Assembly: GCA_950295325.1 (NCBI GenBank)
Contig: OX485803.1
Span: forward strand, 49,863,554 to 49,927,553
Length of the DNA: 64,000 bases
DNA from: Polytrichum commune
Lineage: Eukaryota; Streptophyta; Polytrichopsida; Polytrichales; Polytrichaceae
Reading direction: 5' to 3'
Numbering within the stretch: the first letter of the stretch is position 1; each line of letters begins with the position of its first letter. The position numbers and the translations under genes were made by a program. Shown one piece after another: positions 50,501-61,316 of the stretch. A model generated the notes under the pieces. The model was not told the DNA's origin. It did not search any database and saw nothing but the letters and a program-made list of their open reading frames with translations.

Positions 50501-50851
50501 CTTTGTCCCCTCTTTAACTATTTGTCTTGAAAAATTACTATTGGACAAATATATTGAAATAACTATGGTAGCCAGTGACAATTGTTTGGTTGTCATGGTC
50601 TGCCAAAATTTGCATCAAGCCTCCCTCTTTGAGGTGGGCTTGATGCACATTCCAATAGACCATTCAACCTTTATCCATAGTTTGCCACGTAGGACTCCAC
50701 ATAGACTTTTTATCCATAAATTTTTCTTTGGACCTTTAGGCCTTCCTCTTCTAGTGTGAAGTGAACCTTGATGGTCTCCACCTTTTTGCCTAATGAAAAC
50801 CCCTATGATTACAATGGTCACGGGCCTTCAATCTTGTGTGTGAAGTGGCCC
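47565..50851 (+). mobile_element. PIF/Harbinger element with dead transposase, ~3.3 kb
   Basis: Begins GGCCATTTCACACATGCGCC right after the shared TTAA and ends GTGTGTGAAGTGGCCC. It contains a transposase relic (48060-48770). Family size is typically 3-6 kb, so it approximates full length. On the opposite strand at about 49830-50520 there are short frames that could be remnants of the second (SANT/Myb-like) ORF of this superfamily, but I see no diagnostic residues. Flanking T-N-A duplication is unclear on the right (TGATTAA follows). Confidence 0.75.
48060..48770 (+). pseudogene. PIF/Harbinger (DDE_Tnp_4) transposase relic
   Basis: Ordered matches to the HARBI1/PIF transposase: FERLGPYL and MRETTSIDSRVIMSLQGL, then TIGEVYGVAESTILEIMRNI (helix-turn-helix-like region), and IAIDGS with the first catalytic Asp at about 48390. 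CVF-stop-DYVFGWVQSMYN near 48490 covers the second Asp region (usually WDYxFGWxGSxHD), and VERVFGILK near 48738 contains the catalytic Glu. Stops interrupt it: TAG directly after IDGS, TAG in place of Trp before DYVFGW, TAA after SMYN, plus at least one frame change before VERVFG. All three acidic positions remain readable although the gene is dead. Confidence 0.85.
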
Positions 50852-53800
50852 TGATTAAGAGTTGTCGAAGGATCTCAAAGATTGAGATGTTGAAGGAGGT
50901 CATAATATTACTCAGCTAATGAGTTGTGTTCATGGGCCTCATATTACGGTATGTTTTCGAGCATTTTGAACTTAATGTTTATCATATTGCTTTGATTTGC
51001 ATATTGTTAGAAAGCTCTTGAAATTTCACTTCTTTTGGTGGTAGTTTTGTCCAATTATGAGATATACCGGCACCGTTATGAGCATTTGATAATGAAAGGT
51101 GAAGACATCATTGAAGCTGAATATTGCACGTTAGAGTTGGTTGATATGGCCTTGGGACAAAGAATATAGCCACCTAGTTTTGACTTAAATGCAAAGCCCT
51201 TGGACTCTTTAGATGTCGGTGAGAGACCTCCACCTATTGTGAAATTGACAAATGCTTAATTGATGGATAAGTTCCCATTAAGGTATTGACGCCTTAAAGT
51301 AACACCTTCCTTTTGGTGAAACCTATTTTTGATCCTTAAGCCTTTAACAAATGAGTGCAACGGTGCCATCAAGTAAGTCATCGTTAAAAGCAATTAGGTA
51401 TATAATAGCACCACTTCTGTCATTCATAATAGCAATGTAAGAAGGATTCAAGAATACTTTTGGAAAAACACCAACTTTGGCCAATCATAATGGCTAGTGG
51501 GGGATCTATTAGCTCAATGAGGTAAAATAAGAAGCGATCCACAAAAAAGGGACAACACCTTCATTCAATAAAAGATCCTCACCCCCAATAAGGTTGATTT
51601 TGTGATGATTCTCACTTAGCAATCATTGACCCCCTAGTGGAGAGTAAAAGGTTATCTCCTTATAAGACTTTGCGAAATTATGTAGGTTGCACGTGACTTT
51701 AATATTTTCGAATTTTTTTGTAAGACCTTGTGTAGATTTTAATATGATTTCTTCTAAGCTAGTTAACCTTCTTGAAATAGCAAAAGTTTCTTAAAGTGCC
51801 GCTTTAAGGCCTCAGTGCCTAAGAGTTTACTCCTCTAGATGTAATAAAATTGCAGGCCATATCAGAGAAGCTCAATAATATATACATACATTGCTAATTT
51901 GAAGTGGCAACATCAATGGACCATTGATTCCTTCTCCAAGTCTAGATAGATTTTATGAGAGAAATTTGCATATTTGTAAAGACATTTGAGATTTGTATTT
52001 TATTTTGTGTATATGGAAAATATCTAATATGTGTTTTCATGAAGTACCTCATTACTATGACAAAGGGATCCTAATTGTCATAGTATTGAATATGTGACAC
52101 CTCAATAATACGTTGGTTTCTTGTTTCCTAAATGTGACATATTAAAGAGATAGGATTGTATATGTGGATGTGACATGTTGTATTGCAATTCCATGTTCTT
52201 CATGGCAACTATACAAGTCATATCAATCTTCTTCATTACAAAGTGCATATTTTTTGTTTACATATAAGTTGTTGTTTGATTTTAGATATATTCAAATTTG
52301 ATGCACACAAAAACCAAAAAGTGATGGGTCATGTTCATATGAAGCACCATGGTTACAAATATGTTGCAAAGAATATACAATGATCACCAGCTAGACAAAC
52401 AAGTAAGTGGGTATCAACATCAGTTGCATGAGGAGATAGCATGAATGAAGAGCCATATGCTTGCATGTAGTTATCGATAAACATAACTACGAAGTCATAT
52501 TAAGTGTTCAACATTTGTTTCTACACTCAAAATTCAACATTTATGTTTATTTATTTACATATTTATGAGGTCATGTTGAATCTTTAACATTTTTTGTTAC
52601 CAAATCCAACTCCCCTTCTTCATATTTCAATTTTATGTGACATCATGTATTGCTTGTATCAATTGTAAAATGAATTCAATCATGTATTGATTATTTCAAA
52701 CAACAAAAATACTGTGTCTACATAAGATAGACTATATCCATGCACCCTTACTTTTTTTCCTACTATGGAAATATACAACATTTCCATAAGCATGTTGCCA
52801 ACTGATGAAACGCTAGTGACTGAGAAATTGAAAGAAACCATGTGATCTTTTCACCGTCCTTAAGATTTACCTTAGGGTTCATGAAATTATGAGCACCAAA
52901 ATTTACAATGTAAATATGGTAACGAAATAACACTAATGAAAGGGGGAAGCATTCGAAGGTCGCTTGCACGTGATTGCATAAGTTACTTAAGAGGTCTTCC
53001 ACGGACTTTCTTTGTGGCCTTGATTGGGTGTATGACCAAGCTCCCCGTTGTTGAGTCAAATGGTTCAAGTACATTGTGTGCCGCCCAAACTTGAAGCCAT
53101 GTTTCTTATTTGTCAACCGGCCTTTAAATTGCCCACAAGAAGTTAGCATGATCAATTTAGGATAGTGCGTGGATATCCGAGCCTTCTTTCGGGTACACAC
53201 TTTGATTAAAAACACATCTTTGTCCTATCAATATGACTTTGCCGGGTACACCACACGAAGTGAACCCGATCCTTTTGGCTAAACGTCTCCTTGGCTCCGC
53301 ATCACAAACTTCTAAGCTCTAGTTGCACAAAACACACGTTTTCACTAGGATGTTAATTAAATGAACAATAATCGGGAACATGTTTGAGAGCTTCTTCACC
53401 TTCTAGTTATGTATATCGCCTCTTCTTCGGTGGTACATTCTACGAGCCGCCTATCTAATTTAGACATTTTCGATGGCAATTTCAAGAATTATCACTCATC
53501 ATTTACTTTTATTAATCATGTAGCACATTTTTGAATATTTTCAGCATATTATGTTAACTATATTTTCAATCTCATGTGTGAAGTGGCGCTTAGTAAGGGG
53601 GGGGGGGTGTATGGACTATAAAGTATGTGCCGAGGCATATCCATGCCACTTTGAGCATTCTAATACATGTAGGAGTTTCAAAACAACATTACATTAGCAA
53701 GTTGATGAGCATCCCTGCAAATCCAAATAGGGATGGTGAGGGTCAAGCTTGCGATCCTTGGAGTCAACAAGAATATATTTTGCACTCTTGAAGTGCCACT

Positions 53801-54984
53801 CATAGATTATCCAAAACGGTTTTCTTTTTATGATTTTACGTTGCAAACTTAGATATGTTTGTATACATTATAAGTTGTTACGGATCAATTTTTGGTATTG
53901 AGACACTCACCTTAGGTGACGGACTTGGAGGCTAAACTTATGTTTGGTTTGGGATTTTGTCCAAATTATTGAAGACAGTTTTCAAATTATCAATACAACG
54001 GTCATGGAACTTGGAGAAGAGAAAAAATTCAATGACATCCTACAAGTTGCAGTTGTAGTTGCACTTTGAAGCATCATGCACCTATTTATTCTTAATGACA
54101 TGTGATCTCCATGCAGATGGTGGGACCCAAAAGTAGCATGAAACAACTACCTCTGGGGGTGGGTGTGTGTGTGTGTGTGTCTATATGTTGGATTTTCTTG
54201 GGAAAGCAATCATTATTGACTTAAAGGCATAATTTTATATCAAAAATTATACTACAAATAAAATAGAAATTGATTTAAGTAAACCATCCAAAAATTTGTA
54301 ATGAGAATGTGGCATCATCAAATTACAAGAGAAATAATTAATAATTATATTGCACATGGTCGAGGCCCTTGGATCGTGTATGAAGTGGCCCTTAAATCAT
54401 AATTGAGAAGACCACTAACCACCACACATTAAGGTCCTTGGAGGTTGAATGGTGATGTGTTCATGAACAAGAAAATATGTAATGTGGGTGTGGATCGCCA
54501 AAGGGGTTAGACACTTGACAATCTAGAGGTAATGGTTCCACTAGGATTTGATCATTGGCAAATGGGTTTGAGGCGCAAATGAAGCTTGTTCTAGAGGTGC
54601 TTCTCCACCTCCGTCTATGTTTCTTTTAATTTGTACACTATAGGTTTTAGTGTTTAAGGTACATTCTTCACACATGATGCGACAATAAAGGTGTTAGTGA
54701 GGCCATCGAATCGAACTAGGAATGGTCTCATATGGTTGATAATTACGGAGATTTTAATTTTACTTTTTAAGAATAGGAGTTGAAATGCAAAAGCTCTAAG
54801 TGGTTTTCATTTTTCATTTTTCATTTTTTAAAACATGCTCTTTCTCTTTGGACAAGCATGCCCTTCCAATTGTGCTAACTATTGGGACATACAATGGTTT
54901 CTACATTTTGAGTCCATAATCCAATCTCATTGTAACCTATGTCTTTTTTGTGTCCATTCTTAAGTATAGTGGCCCACTCAGATA
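50852..54984. other. Intergenic DNA with stray Harbinger termini
   Basis: Two right-end termini of the GTGTGAAGTGG family occur, at about 53573-53592 and 54373-54392 (the latter followed by TTA), but I could not find their left partners. There is a G run at 53597-53607 and a (GT)n at 54160-54181. No gene is recognised. Confidence 0.5.
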
Positions 54985-55764
54985 AATAAATAAAAATAAA
55001 ATAAAAACAACGTCTGGGTTTCTTTTACCTTGACGTGAATGGGAGCCCGTTCCTCTTTACTGTGATCATGTTTGACCAAGCGTCATTGTAAGGGGTATTT
55101 CCTCCCTCTCAAGAGGTGGGCTCCTTTAGTTTACACATTGGTTTAGTCCCTAGCCTTTAGGGGGGGGGTCAATGGGGGGTTGTTTGTTGTCTAGTTTTCT
55201 TTTATTTAATATCAAGAATGTGAGGTATTTAATGGCAATTTGATGTATTTGTTTCATAAGTGTTTTGATTTCTCTTTTAGGTATTTTAAGGTTTTCTAGT
55301 TCTTTAATTGATTGTTCATGGATAGCCCCTCTAACTCCGGCTGTGATTGCGACGAGCAGGTTGACTTGCCACCCAGCCGTTCTAAGTGTTTGGATGAGTG
55401 GGTTGTATTTCTCGGTTTTTTCCTTGTGTGCGGTATTTGGGAATTTGTCGTGACAGTATGTGAATTCAATGAATTGTATGATGTTTGGTGGGGTTGGCGT
55501 TAGGGGGGGCACCTAGTACGCATAGTATGTCTGGTCTGAGCCTGGCTAGGCATGTGCATGGTGTGGTATGGCACGAGCATTGGAGTAGCCATGTTGGGAG
55601 TGTGTTGCCTTGTGGTCTGAGGTTTTGGTTACCTGCGTTTATAAGGGTATAGCATCTTGTATGTCTGCTTGATTGTAATGTACATATGATTTGGTGTACT
55701 GCCTTATTGTGTCTTGCTATACGCAATCCCTTTTGGTGTTGGTTTGAGCATGTAGAGAGTATGT
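54985..55764 (-). mobile_element. 5'-truncated non-LTR retrotransposon, 16-bp TSD
   Basis: A 780-bp insertion bounded by the identical repeat GTGGCCCACTCAGATA (54969-54984 and 55765-55780). On the minus strand it encodes a C-terminal retrotransposon fragment: RHNKAVHQIICTLQ, RLRPDILCVLGAPP, then in another frame IIQFIEFTYCHDKFP, EKTEKYNPLI, GWQVN and ITAGVRGAIHE. RHN after a zinc knuckle, then R-P-D, then E-F-x-x-x-x-D and K-Y spaced before GW, fits the restriction-like endonuclease (PD-(D/E)XK) of R2-type elements. One frameshift near 55504 lies next to a run of seven G. It ends in a T/A-rich (TTTA)-like tail against the left target copy. The 3' end matches the SINE at 5196-5468. No RT domain remains, as expected for 5' truncation. 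Confidence 0.82.
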
Positions 55765-55780
55765 GTGGCCCACTCAGATA

Positions 55781-58700
55781 CAAAGGAGAGTGACCACATA
55801 AGGTCAACATTCTTGATTACCACTTGTGCTTTGGCAAGATGTGAGTTCACAAAGAATCAATAGAATCTAGGTAACTACACCAAATAGGGTCATTAGAGTG
55901 ATTTACTATGTTGACCTACGGACCAAAGCTACTGAGACAAAGTCAATTTCATCATCCAAAATGTGGAGTTGTGTGAGTGTGTTTTCTTATTTGTCTTACA
56001 GTAGTCAATTATTTATTGTAATATTGATTTTCTCTAGTAATCTTGGTCCAGTCTTACAATTACAATCAGTGTAAAATCTAGTATATAGATAATTATGAAA
56101 TTTCAGAGAGATTTGTGTTAGTCACACTGGCGACCCTAGTTGTGTACATTTATCATTTAGAGCTTCATTATACAAATTTTGCATTAGTTCCAGATTCATG
56201 ATGTTGAAGACACGAGTTCATCACACTAACTTACTTACAGCATGCACTTTAACCAGTGACACATGACACTCTCCATGACTAAAACACCACCTTTTGTTTC
56301 AGAATGGAGCTGACCTTGAAACTGAAAGGAGGGCTCCATCTTCCGACATTCATCATCCAAGTTTCATTGATCCCACCTTCTAAATGTTAGTAGCCCAAAT
56401 ACTGCAACTAAATTTATTGACTTACTTTACAGTGAATGCTAAACTTTGTAACTTTGATGGATTATGGTCAAAATTGACGTTGACACAAATAAACTATTTG
56501 CCCGACCCACATAGTATAAACAAGGGTGGTAAAATGCAATGAACGAGGAGAACGGATTGCTAGTTACAGATGAACTGGTTGACTTTGAGAATTAACCGGT
56601 TGAAATTCAAGACTTCACGAGAATTACTGATCATTATGAAGAATCTATGGAATACACCTTGAGTTAATAAAGAAATACCAAAAGATCACAACATGTAACT
56701 GGTTGGACTTGGAAACCCTAGGATTTTGACCGATTATGCCCAAGAATCTCCCTGGACACTGGTAAAAAGGAGAGACGCTCACACATGTGCACGTGCACAC
56801 ACACACAAAAAAAATTCAAAAATTCAAAAGAAGAAGCAATCAATAAGCCCTGACATTCAAACTGCAGGTTTTGATGGTGTATCCTCAATATTAAATAAGA
56901 TAACCGCGACCTGCACAACAGAATGATTAAGCAGTAATCAGACTTGTTAATGATCAGAGAAGAACAAATTACAATCATCATGTTGAACATGTACACAATG
57001 CATGGAGACGCAAAATCAAGGAAATCGACACATGGTCTTTAGCAGTGCACAATTAAGGGTGCAAAAGTTCAGCCAGGGAACTTGGAGTTTAACTTTCAAT
57101 GGAATGGAAATGTCAATGCTCATAGGAATAGGAGACACACATGACAATATATTTGCTGACAACATTAAATTCCCATCTGCATCCATGGATGGCAGGATGA
57201 AGCAATTGATCAGTGGTATTCTAAGAAGAAATTGGAGTTTCACTCATGTGGAGGTATGAGGTATGTGGGTGGTATTTGGTACGTTTTCCACGTTCTCCAA
57301 CTACTACCAATTAGATTTTATCAACAAAACTCCTGGTACATTAGCAACTCTACAATGAAACATTTGCAAAAGCCGGATCTCTCCGGCCTGATTTAGTTAT
57401 GGTTATCGGAAGTGCATGTTTGTTGATTTCTTAAGTGGATACATAGGTCCTCTCAATTGTGTTATACTATTGAGTGTAGAGCAGATCTTCATGTTTGAAG
57501 ATGTAGTCCAGTCTCTTTTAAACATCTGTCTTTACATTGTCTGTTTTTTGATCCTCACTGGACCACATACGAATCGAATATAGGGGTCCAATTAAGAAAA
57601 TGAGCCACTTAAGACCCATCCACCTTAGATTTTGACGCTCTCCAGCACAGACTTATTTCATAGATCGACTGTCTTTAAGTTCGATAGATTGGTTCAGACC
57701 ATTGGACTGAACGTCTGAGCAACTGGAATCTTTTGAAAACGAATACTTGAAGACAGCGTGACTTAGGTCAGAATACTAAGTGTGCAACCCCTCTCAAACT
57801 TTTCTGTGCTGGATAAAACCATACTGATTCAAAATACCAGCGTGAAGAGACTGAGCAATTGTGAGGAATTGAAGTGATATCCACATCCAGTACTTACTAA
57901 AGATTGTTGATCCTGGACCTCTTCTGAGCATGCCGGTCCGACAAAATGAAGATATCTACTATTTGCATACATATAAACGTTATCCTTGCAGTGAAAGAAA
58001 GCCCCAAATAAAGGAGAAGCGTACCTACTTTGCTCTGAGGTTAATGATGGTTGACTTAGTGACCGCTTAAGACAAAAATAGCAGGTGTGGACAAGCGAAA
58101 TGAAAGTCCAGAGATCAAAGATATCATAAGAAGAAGTAAGAAAACTTACTTGGAACCACCTTGCATCCACGAGAGCGAGAAACGTTATCGTGGAATTTGT
58201 GAATGTCTCACCTGATACTAGGAACAATAAATGCTGGAAGATTAGTAGCTGGCTTCTTGAGGAACCTGCATAGACTTATTATATAATTCGGCTTACAAAT
58301 ATTGGAGATGAAACTCTTCCAAGAGGACCATCAGTTTGTTGCATATATCCAATTGTAGCAATTGAGAAGCATCATCTGCATTTGTGGCTGTTCCTGAGCA
58401 AGGTGGCTCGATAGAAGACTAGAACTGTGCACTTGTAAAAGGAATACTGAGTGCAGAGCCACCCTGTTTAAAATATTAAACAGGAAGGTCAAAATGATCC
58501 TCGATTCCAAAGATGTAAACAGTCAATGCGTAGCTGAAACTTCAGGATGACATTTGCCTGGATAGATAGATACAATTTCGTAATTGCGGCCACTTTGCAG
58601 ATATAATGGAACATTTGCTCAAAACGGGCTTGCATGGATATATATCTCCTGATGCTCGCAAATTAGTGTATCTGCGCATGCAGAAGAAGAGCCACGATCC

Positions 58701-59091
58701 GTGAAACTCCATCCAGAATTTATCTGGCCAACAATTAATCTGGTGGACTTTGTGCAAACCCGTCGTGTTAAGGCATAATCTGACGGGTATAGAATTGTGA
58801 AACCTAAGGAGGATCCAGGCGCTGCAGTTACGTTGGCAGTGTACTTCCCTACATTTTCTCTTCCTCTCCTTCATAGCGACAAATTACCACTTATGGCAGC
58901 AACTTCTCCAGATGACCTTGCTGCAGAGTTGCTTACTATACGTGATGTATTTGTGAATAGCGACGGATAAATTGCTGTGATTACTGATGAATAAATATCG
59001 TGTTGGTTTCTTTCTGGAATTTAAGCAGTACTGGAATCCGTTTCACCGAATGTTGCTTTCTTGAAGAGAGCACGTGGATCAAGAAGCTTGA
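55781..59091. other. Region upstream of the BAG gene, unassigned
   Basis: Contains a family A repeat at 56538-56740. From about 56.9 kb composition becomes more genic, and isolated open stretches with splice-like borders occur on both strands (e.g. minus 58212-58265). I could not chain them into a protein. It may hold UTRs or upstream exons of the BAG gene or a small unrecognised gene. Confidence 0.35.
56538..56740 (+). repeat. Dispersed repeat family A, best copy
   Basis: About 200 bp: starts 'aatgaacgaggagaac', then 'gctagttacagatgaac', 'gagaattaaccggttgaaatt', 'cacaacatgtaactggttgga', and ends 'tttgaccgattatgcccaag'. Four copies in this window. No TIR, no clear A/B boxes, no A-rich tail. 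Unclassified. Confidence 0.65.
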
Positions 59092-59240
59092 AGGAATGCT
59101 GGAGGTACCTTTCCTTCTCCGGTTGGTAAACGAAAAGAGACAAGAAAGTCTATTAGATATGGTTCGTTTAGGCGTTTAGTTATCTACACACTCCAAAAGA
59201 ACCACCGGGTAAGTGGCTGCGGAACGAAAATTTTGTATCT

Positions 59241-61316
59241 ATGGGAGGCGGGATGCTTCAGAATTTGAATACGTTTGATTCCTATGATCATATTTGCATT
59301 CAGGTCGAAAAAGACAAGTATTCGTCGAGTCGCCCAACTGTTACAGAGTGCTGTAGAATGGCACGTGGACCTGGATACAGTAGTTGCTGTGCGAAGCAGT
59401 TGAAATCACAGCGATTCCAGAATGGCACTTATGCTTTAAATCACAAAATCAGGCAGAGAATAGGCGTTGCGCAGGAGGTGGTCCAAGCCCCGGCGAGTGC
59501 AAGGAAGACAAAGACAACAAGTGTATTAGATCGTGGAACTACTGAAAGACCTCCCGTTTGTAAAGCTGCGAAATGTACCAGAAATTCTGCAGGAATGAAG
59601 ATTACTCCACATGATTACTCCCGCGGTTACCGCGTGTGGAAATTGGATCCGCCGAAGCAACTGAGGATTATCGGCAAGGTACGGGAGGAACTGAAGAATA
59701 TGGTGAGCAGAATGGCCGAGACAGAGCAGTTCGAAAAACTCTGTAGGGATTCTCAAGAAAGACTAACGTGGAGGAAAAACATCCTGGCGAGTTTGTTGAA
59801 GTTGGAATCCATTCATGGTGCGAACCCTGTCGTTCGTGAAGTGCGGAAATCTGTCGCGAAGGAGCTGCTTCGGCTTCAGGAACTTCTTGAAGCAACAGGA
59901 GATGTTCGTCTCCATGCGCAAGTTCGACGCGACGCTAGGAGCAAATTGAAAGAAGGCGATCAAGGTTCAGAATTCTTCGAAGAGCCGAAATTAGGAGAGC
60001 AACTATGGGACAGCAGCGAAGAATTAGAAGGCTCGGAGGAAGAGGAGATCGAGGTAGAGACATCTCATGGTTGGGGACTCCGGGCAAAGAAGAATGATTC
60101 CAGGCAGGAGCATCTTGGAAATGGTAGTTCAGAAGTGGAGTCGTGGTTAGAGGAAACAAAAGATTTTTTGACTTGTCCTAAGCCAGGGGAGTTAATCTCG
60201 CATGACCTAGACCTTGGTTCCGAAATCTTGGAAAGTGCTGAAGCGGCTGATGATGATGCTCACAATGCTAAATTTATTGCTGATGATCGTGTGAAGCATT
60301 TAGAGATATATGACAAGATGTTTGAAGAGAATGAAGCAGCAATATCCGCAATTACGTCGCCATTTTACAGTGCAGATGGAACAATATCCCCTTCACCGTT
60401 CCATACCTTAGAAGGCACAGTAATGTCGCCTTCGCTAGAGTTTGACATTGACGACTATCATGTCAACCTCGCAATTGATCAAGATATAAAGAGACAGGCT
60501 ACTGACGACGACGCAATAGCAGCAGTCGAGCCTGATGCAGTGACAAGAGAATTTCGCTCCTCAGATTTGAACTCCGAAGTAACAGAGACAAAAAATGTGC
60601 GAGAAGATAACTATTTTGAGGTAGCCGCATCGTGTGAGTTTATCATTAGCACTCATCAGCATCTTGACAGTGAAGAAGCACCTGTAGTCGACTCTCGAAA
60701 AGACGAAATTGAACAGAATATACAGGATGAGAAAGAAGGACTTTCTGGAGATGCACATTCTGAAAAGGAAAACTACAAAGATTCCTCTGCTAAAACTTTT
60801 CAAGCATCCCTGATGATTTCCGCAATGACACAGAACCTGCAGGTTCTCGAGGGTTCTGAATCAGGCGCCTCAGCGCTTGCATATAACTATATTGGAACAG
60901 ACATCATTGCAGCAGCGGCTGTGCCTATAATTCGATCGAAGTCCCTGACGTTCAACAAAGGGGACCGAAATCTGGTTCAAGAGTGTTCAACATCTGGAGA
61001 CGGTGTGTTGGCAGATCGACAGCCGATGCAACAAATCCTCCAGGACAATCGAAACATCAGAGCTGTGCTCAGCGAAGTTCTACAGTGGGGCAAGCAACAG
61101 GACGACATTGTTCGCAACTTAGTAACCAGGATTGAGCAGCTCGAGTGGACCGCAAATGTGAACCTCGGAAAGAGTGCCATGACACATACCTGCAAAAACA
61201 GGATCAACAGCACCGGCAGTATTGCTGGAAAACGAAATATCAGAGACCGATCATGTAACCACTGCAGTTGGCACTGCCGCTCTTCTCCAGCTTCAACTGA
61301 AAACAATCTCATTTGA
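59241..61316 (+). CDS. BAG6-like BAG-domain co-chaperone
   Basis: Plant BAG-family protein, an Hsp70 nucleotide-exchange co-chaperone; the BAG5-7 group also binds calmodulin through an IQ motif. The 691-residue frame has a BAG domain at about 141-220 (LRIIGKVREELKNMVSRMAE, then ILASLLKLESIHG, VVREVRKSVAKELLRLQELL). Just before it, YSRGYRVWKLDPPKQL (126-141) matches the IQ-linker of BAG6, but the Ile-Gln pair is missing. The acidic, Ser/Glu-rich middle and the C-terminal QDNRNIRAVLSEVLQWGKQQ plus IVRNLVTRIEQLEW also match the BAG6 tail. It is shorter than Arabidopsis BAG6 (about 1040). The start is uncertain: a donor-like GTAAGT at 59209 and a strong acceptor at 59303 suggest an intron, and the frame stays open across that join back to 59092. 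Met40 (59358) is another start. Confidence 0.75.
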   Translation: MGGGMLQNLNTFDSYDHICIQVEKDKYSSSRPTVTECCRMARGPGYSSCCAKQLKSQRFQNGTYALNHKIRQRIGVAQEVVQAPASARKTKTTSVLDRGTTERPPVCKAAKCTRNSAGMKITPHDYSRGYRVWKLDPPKQLRIIGKVREELKNMVSRMAETEQFEKLCRDSQERLTWRKNILASLLKLESIHGANPVVREVRKSVAKELLRLQELLEATGDVRLHAQVRRDARSKLKEGDQGSEFFEEPKLGEQLWDSSEELEGSEEEEIEVETSHGWGLRAKKNDSRQEHLGNGSSEVESWLEETKDFLTCPKPGELISHDLDLGSEILESAEAADDDAHNAKFIADDRVKHLEIYDKMFEENEAAISAITSPFYSADGTISPSPFHTLEGTVMSPSLEFDIDDYHVNLAIDQDIKRQATDDDAIAAVEPDAVTREFRSSDLNSEVTETKNVREDNYFEVAASCEFIISTHQHLDSEEAPVVDSRKDEIEQNIQDEKEGLSGDAHSEKENYKDSSAKTFQASLMISAMTQNLQVLEGSESGASALAYNYIGTDIIAAAAVPIIRSKSLTFNKGDRNLVQECSTSGDGVLADRQPMQQILQDNRNIRAVLSEVLQWGKQQDDIVRNLVTRIEQLEWTANVNLGKSAMTHTCKNRINSTGSIAGKRNIRDRSCNHCSWHCRSSPASTENNLI

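Noticed and set aside
52763-53215. 150-codon minus-strand frame
   Set aside because: No family match, no splice context and no neighbouring exon-like segments; length is compatible with chance in this region.
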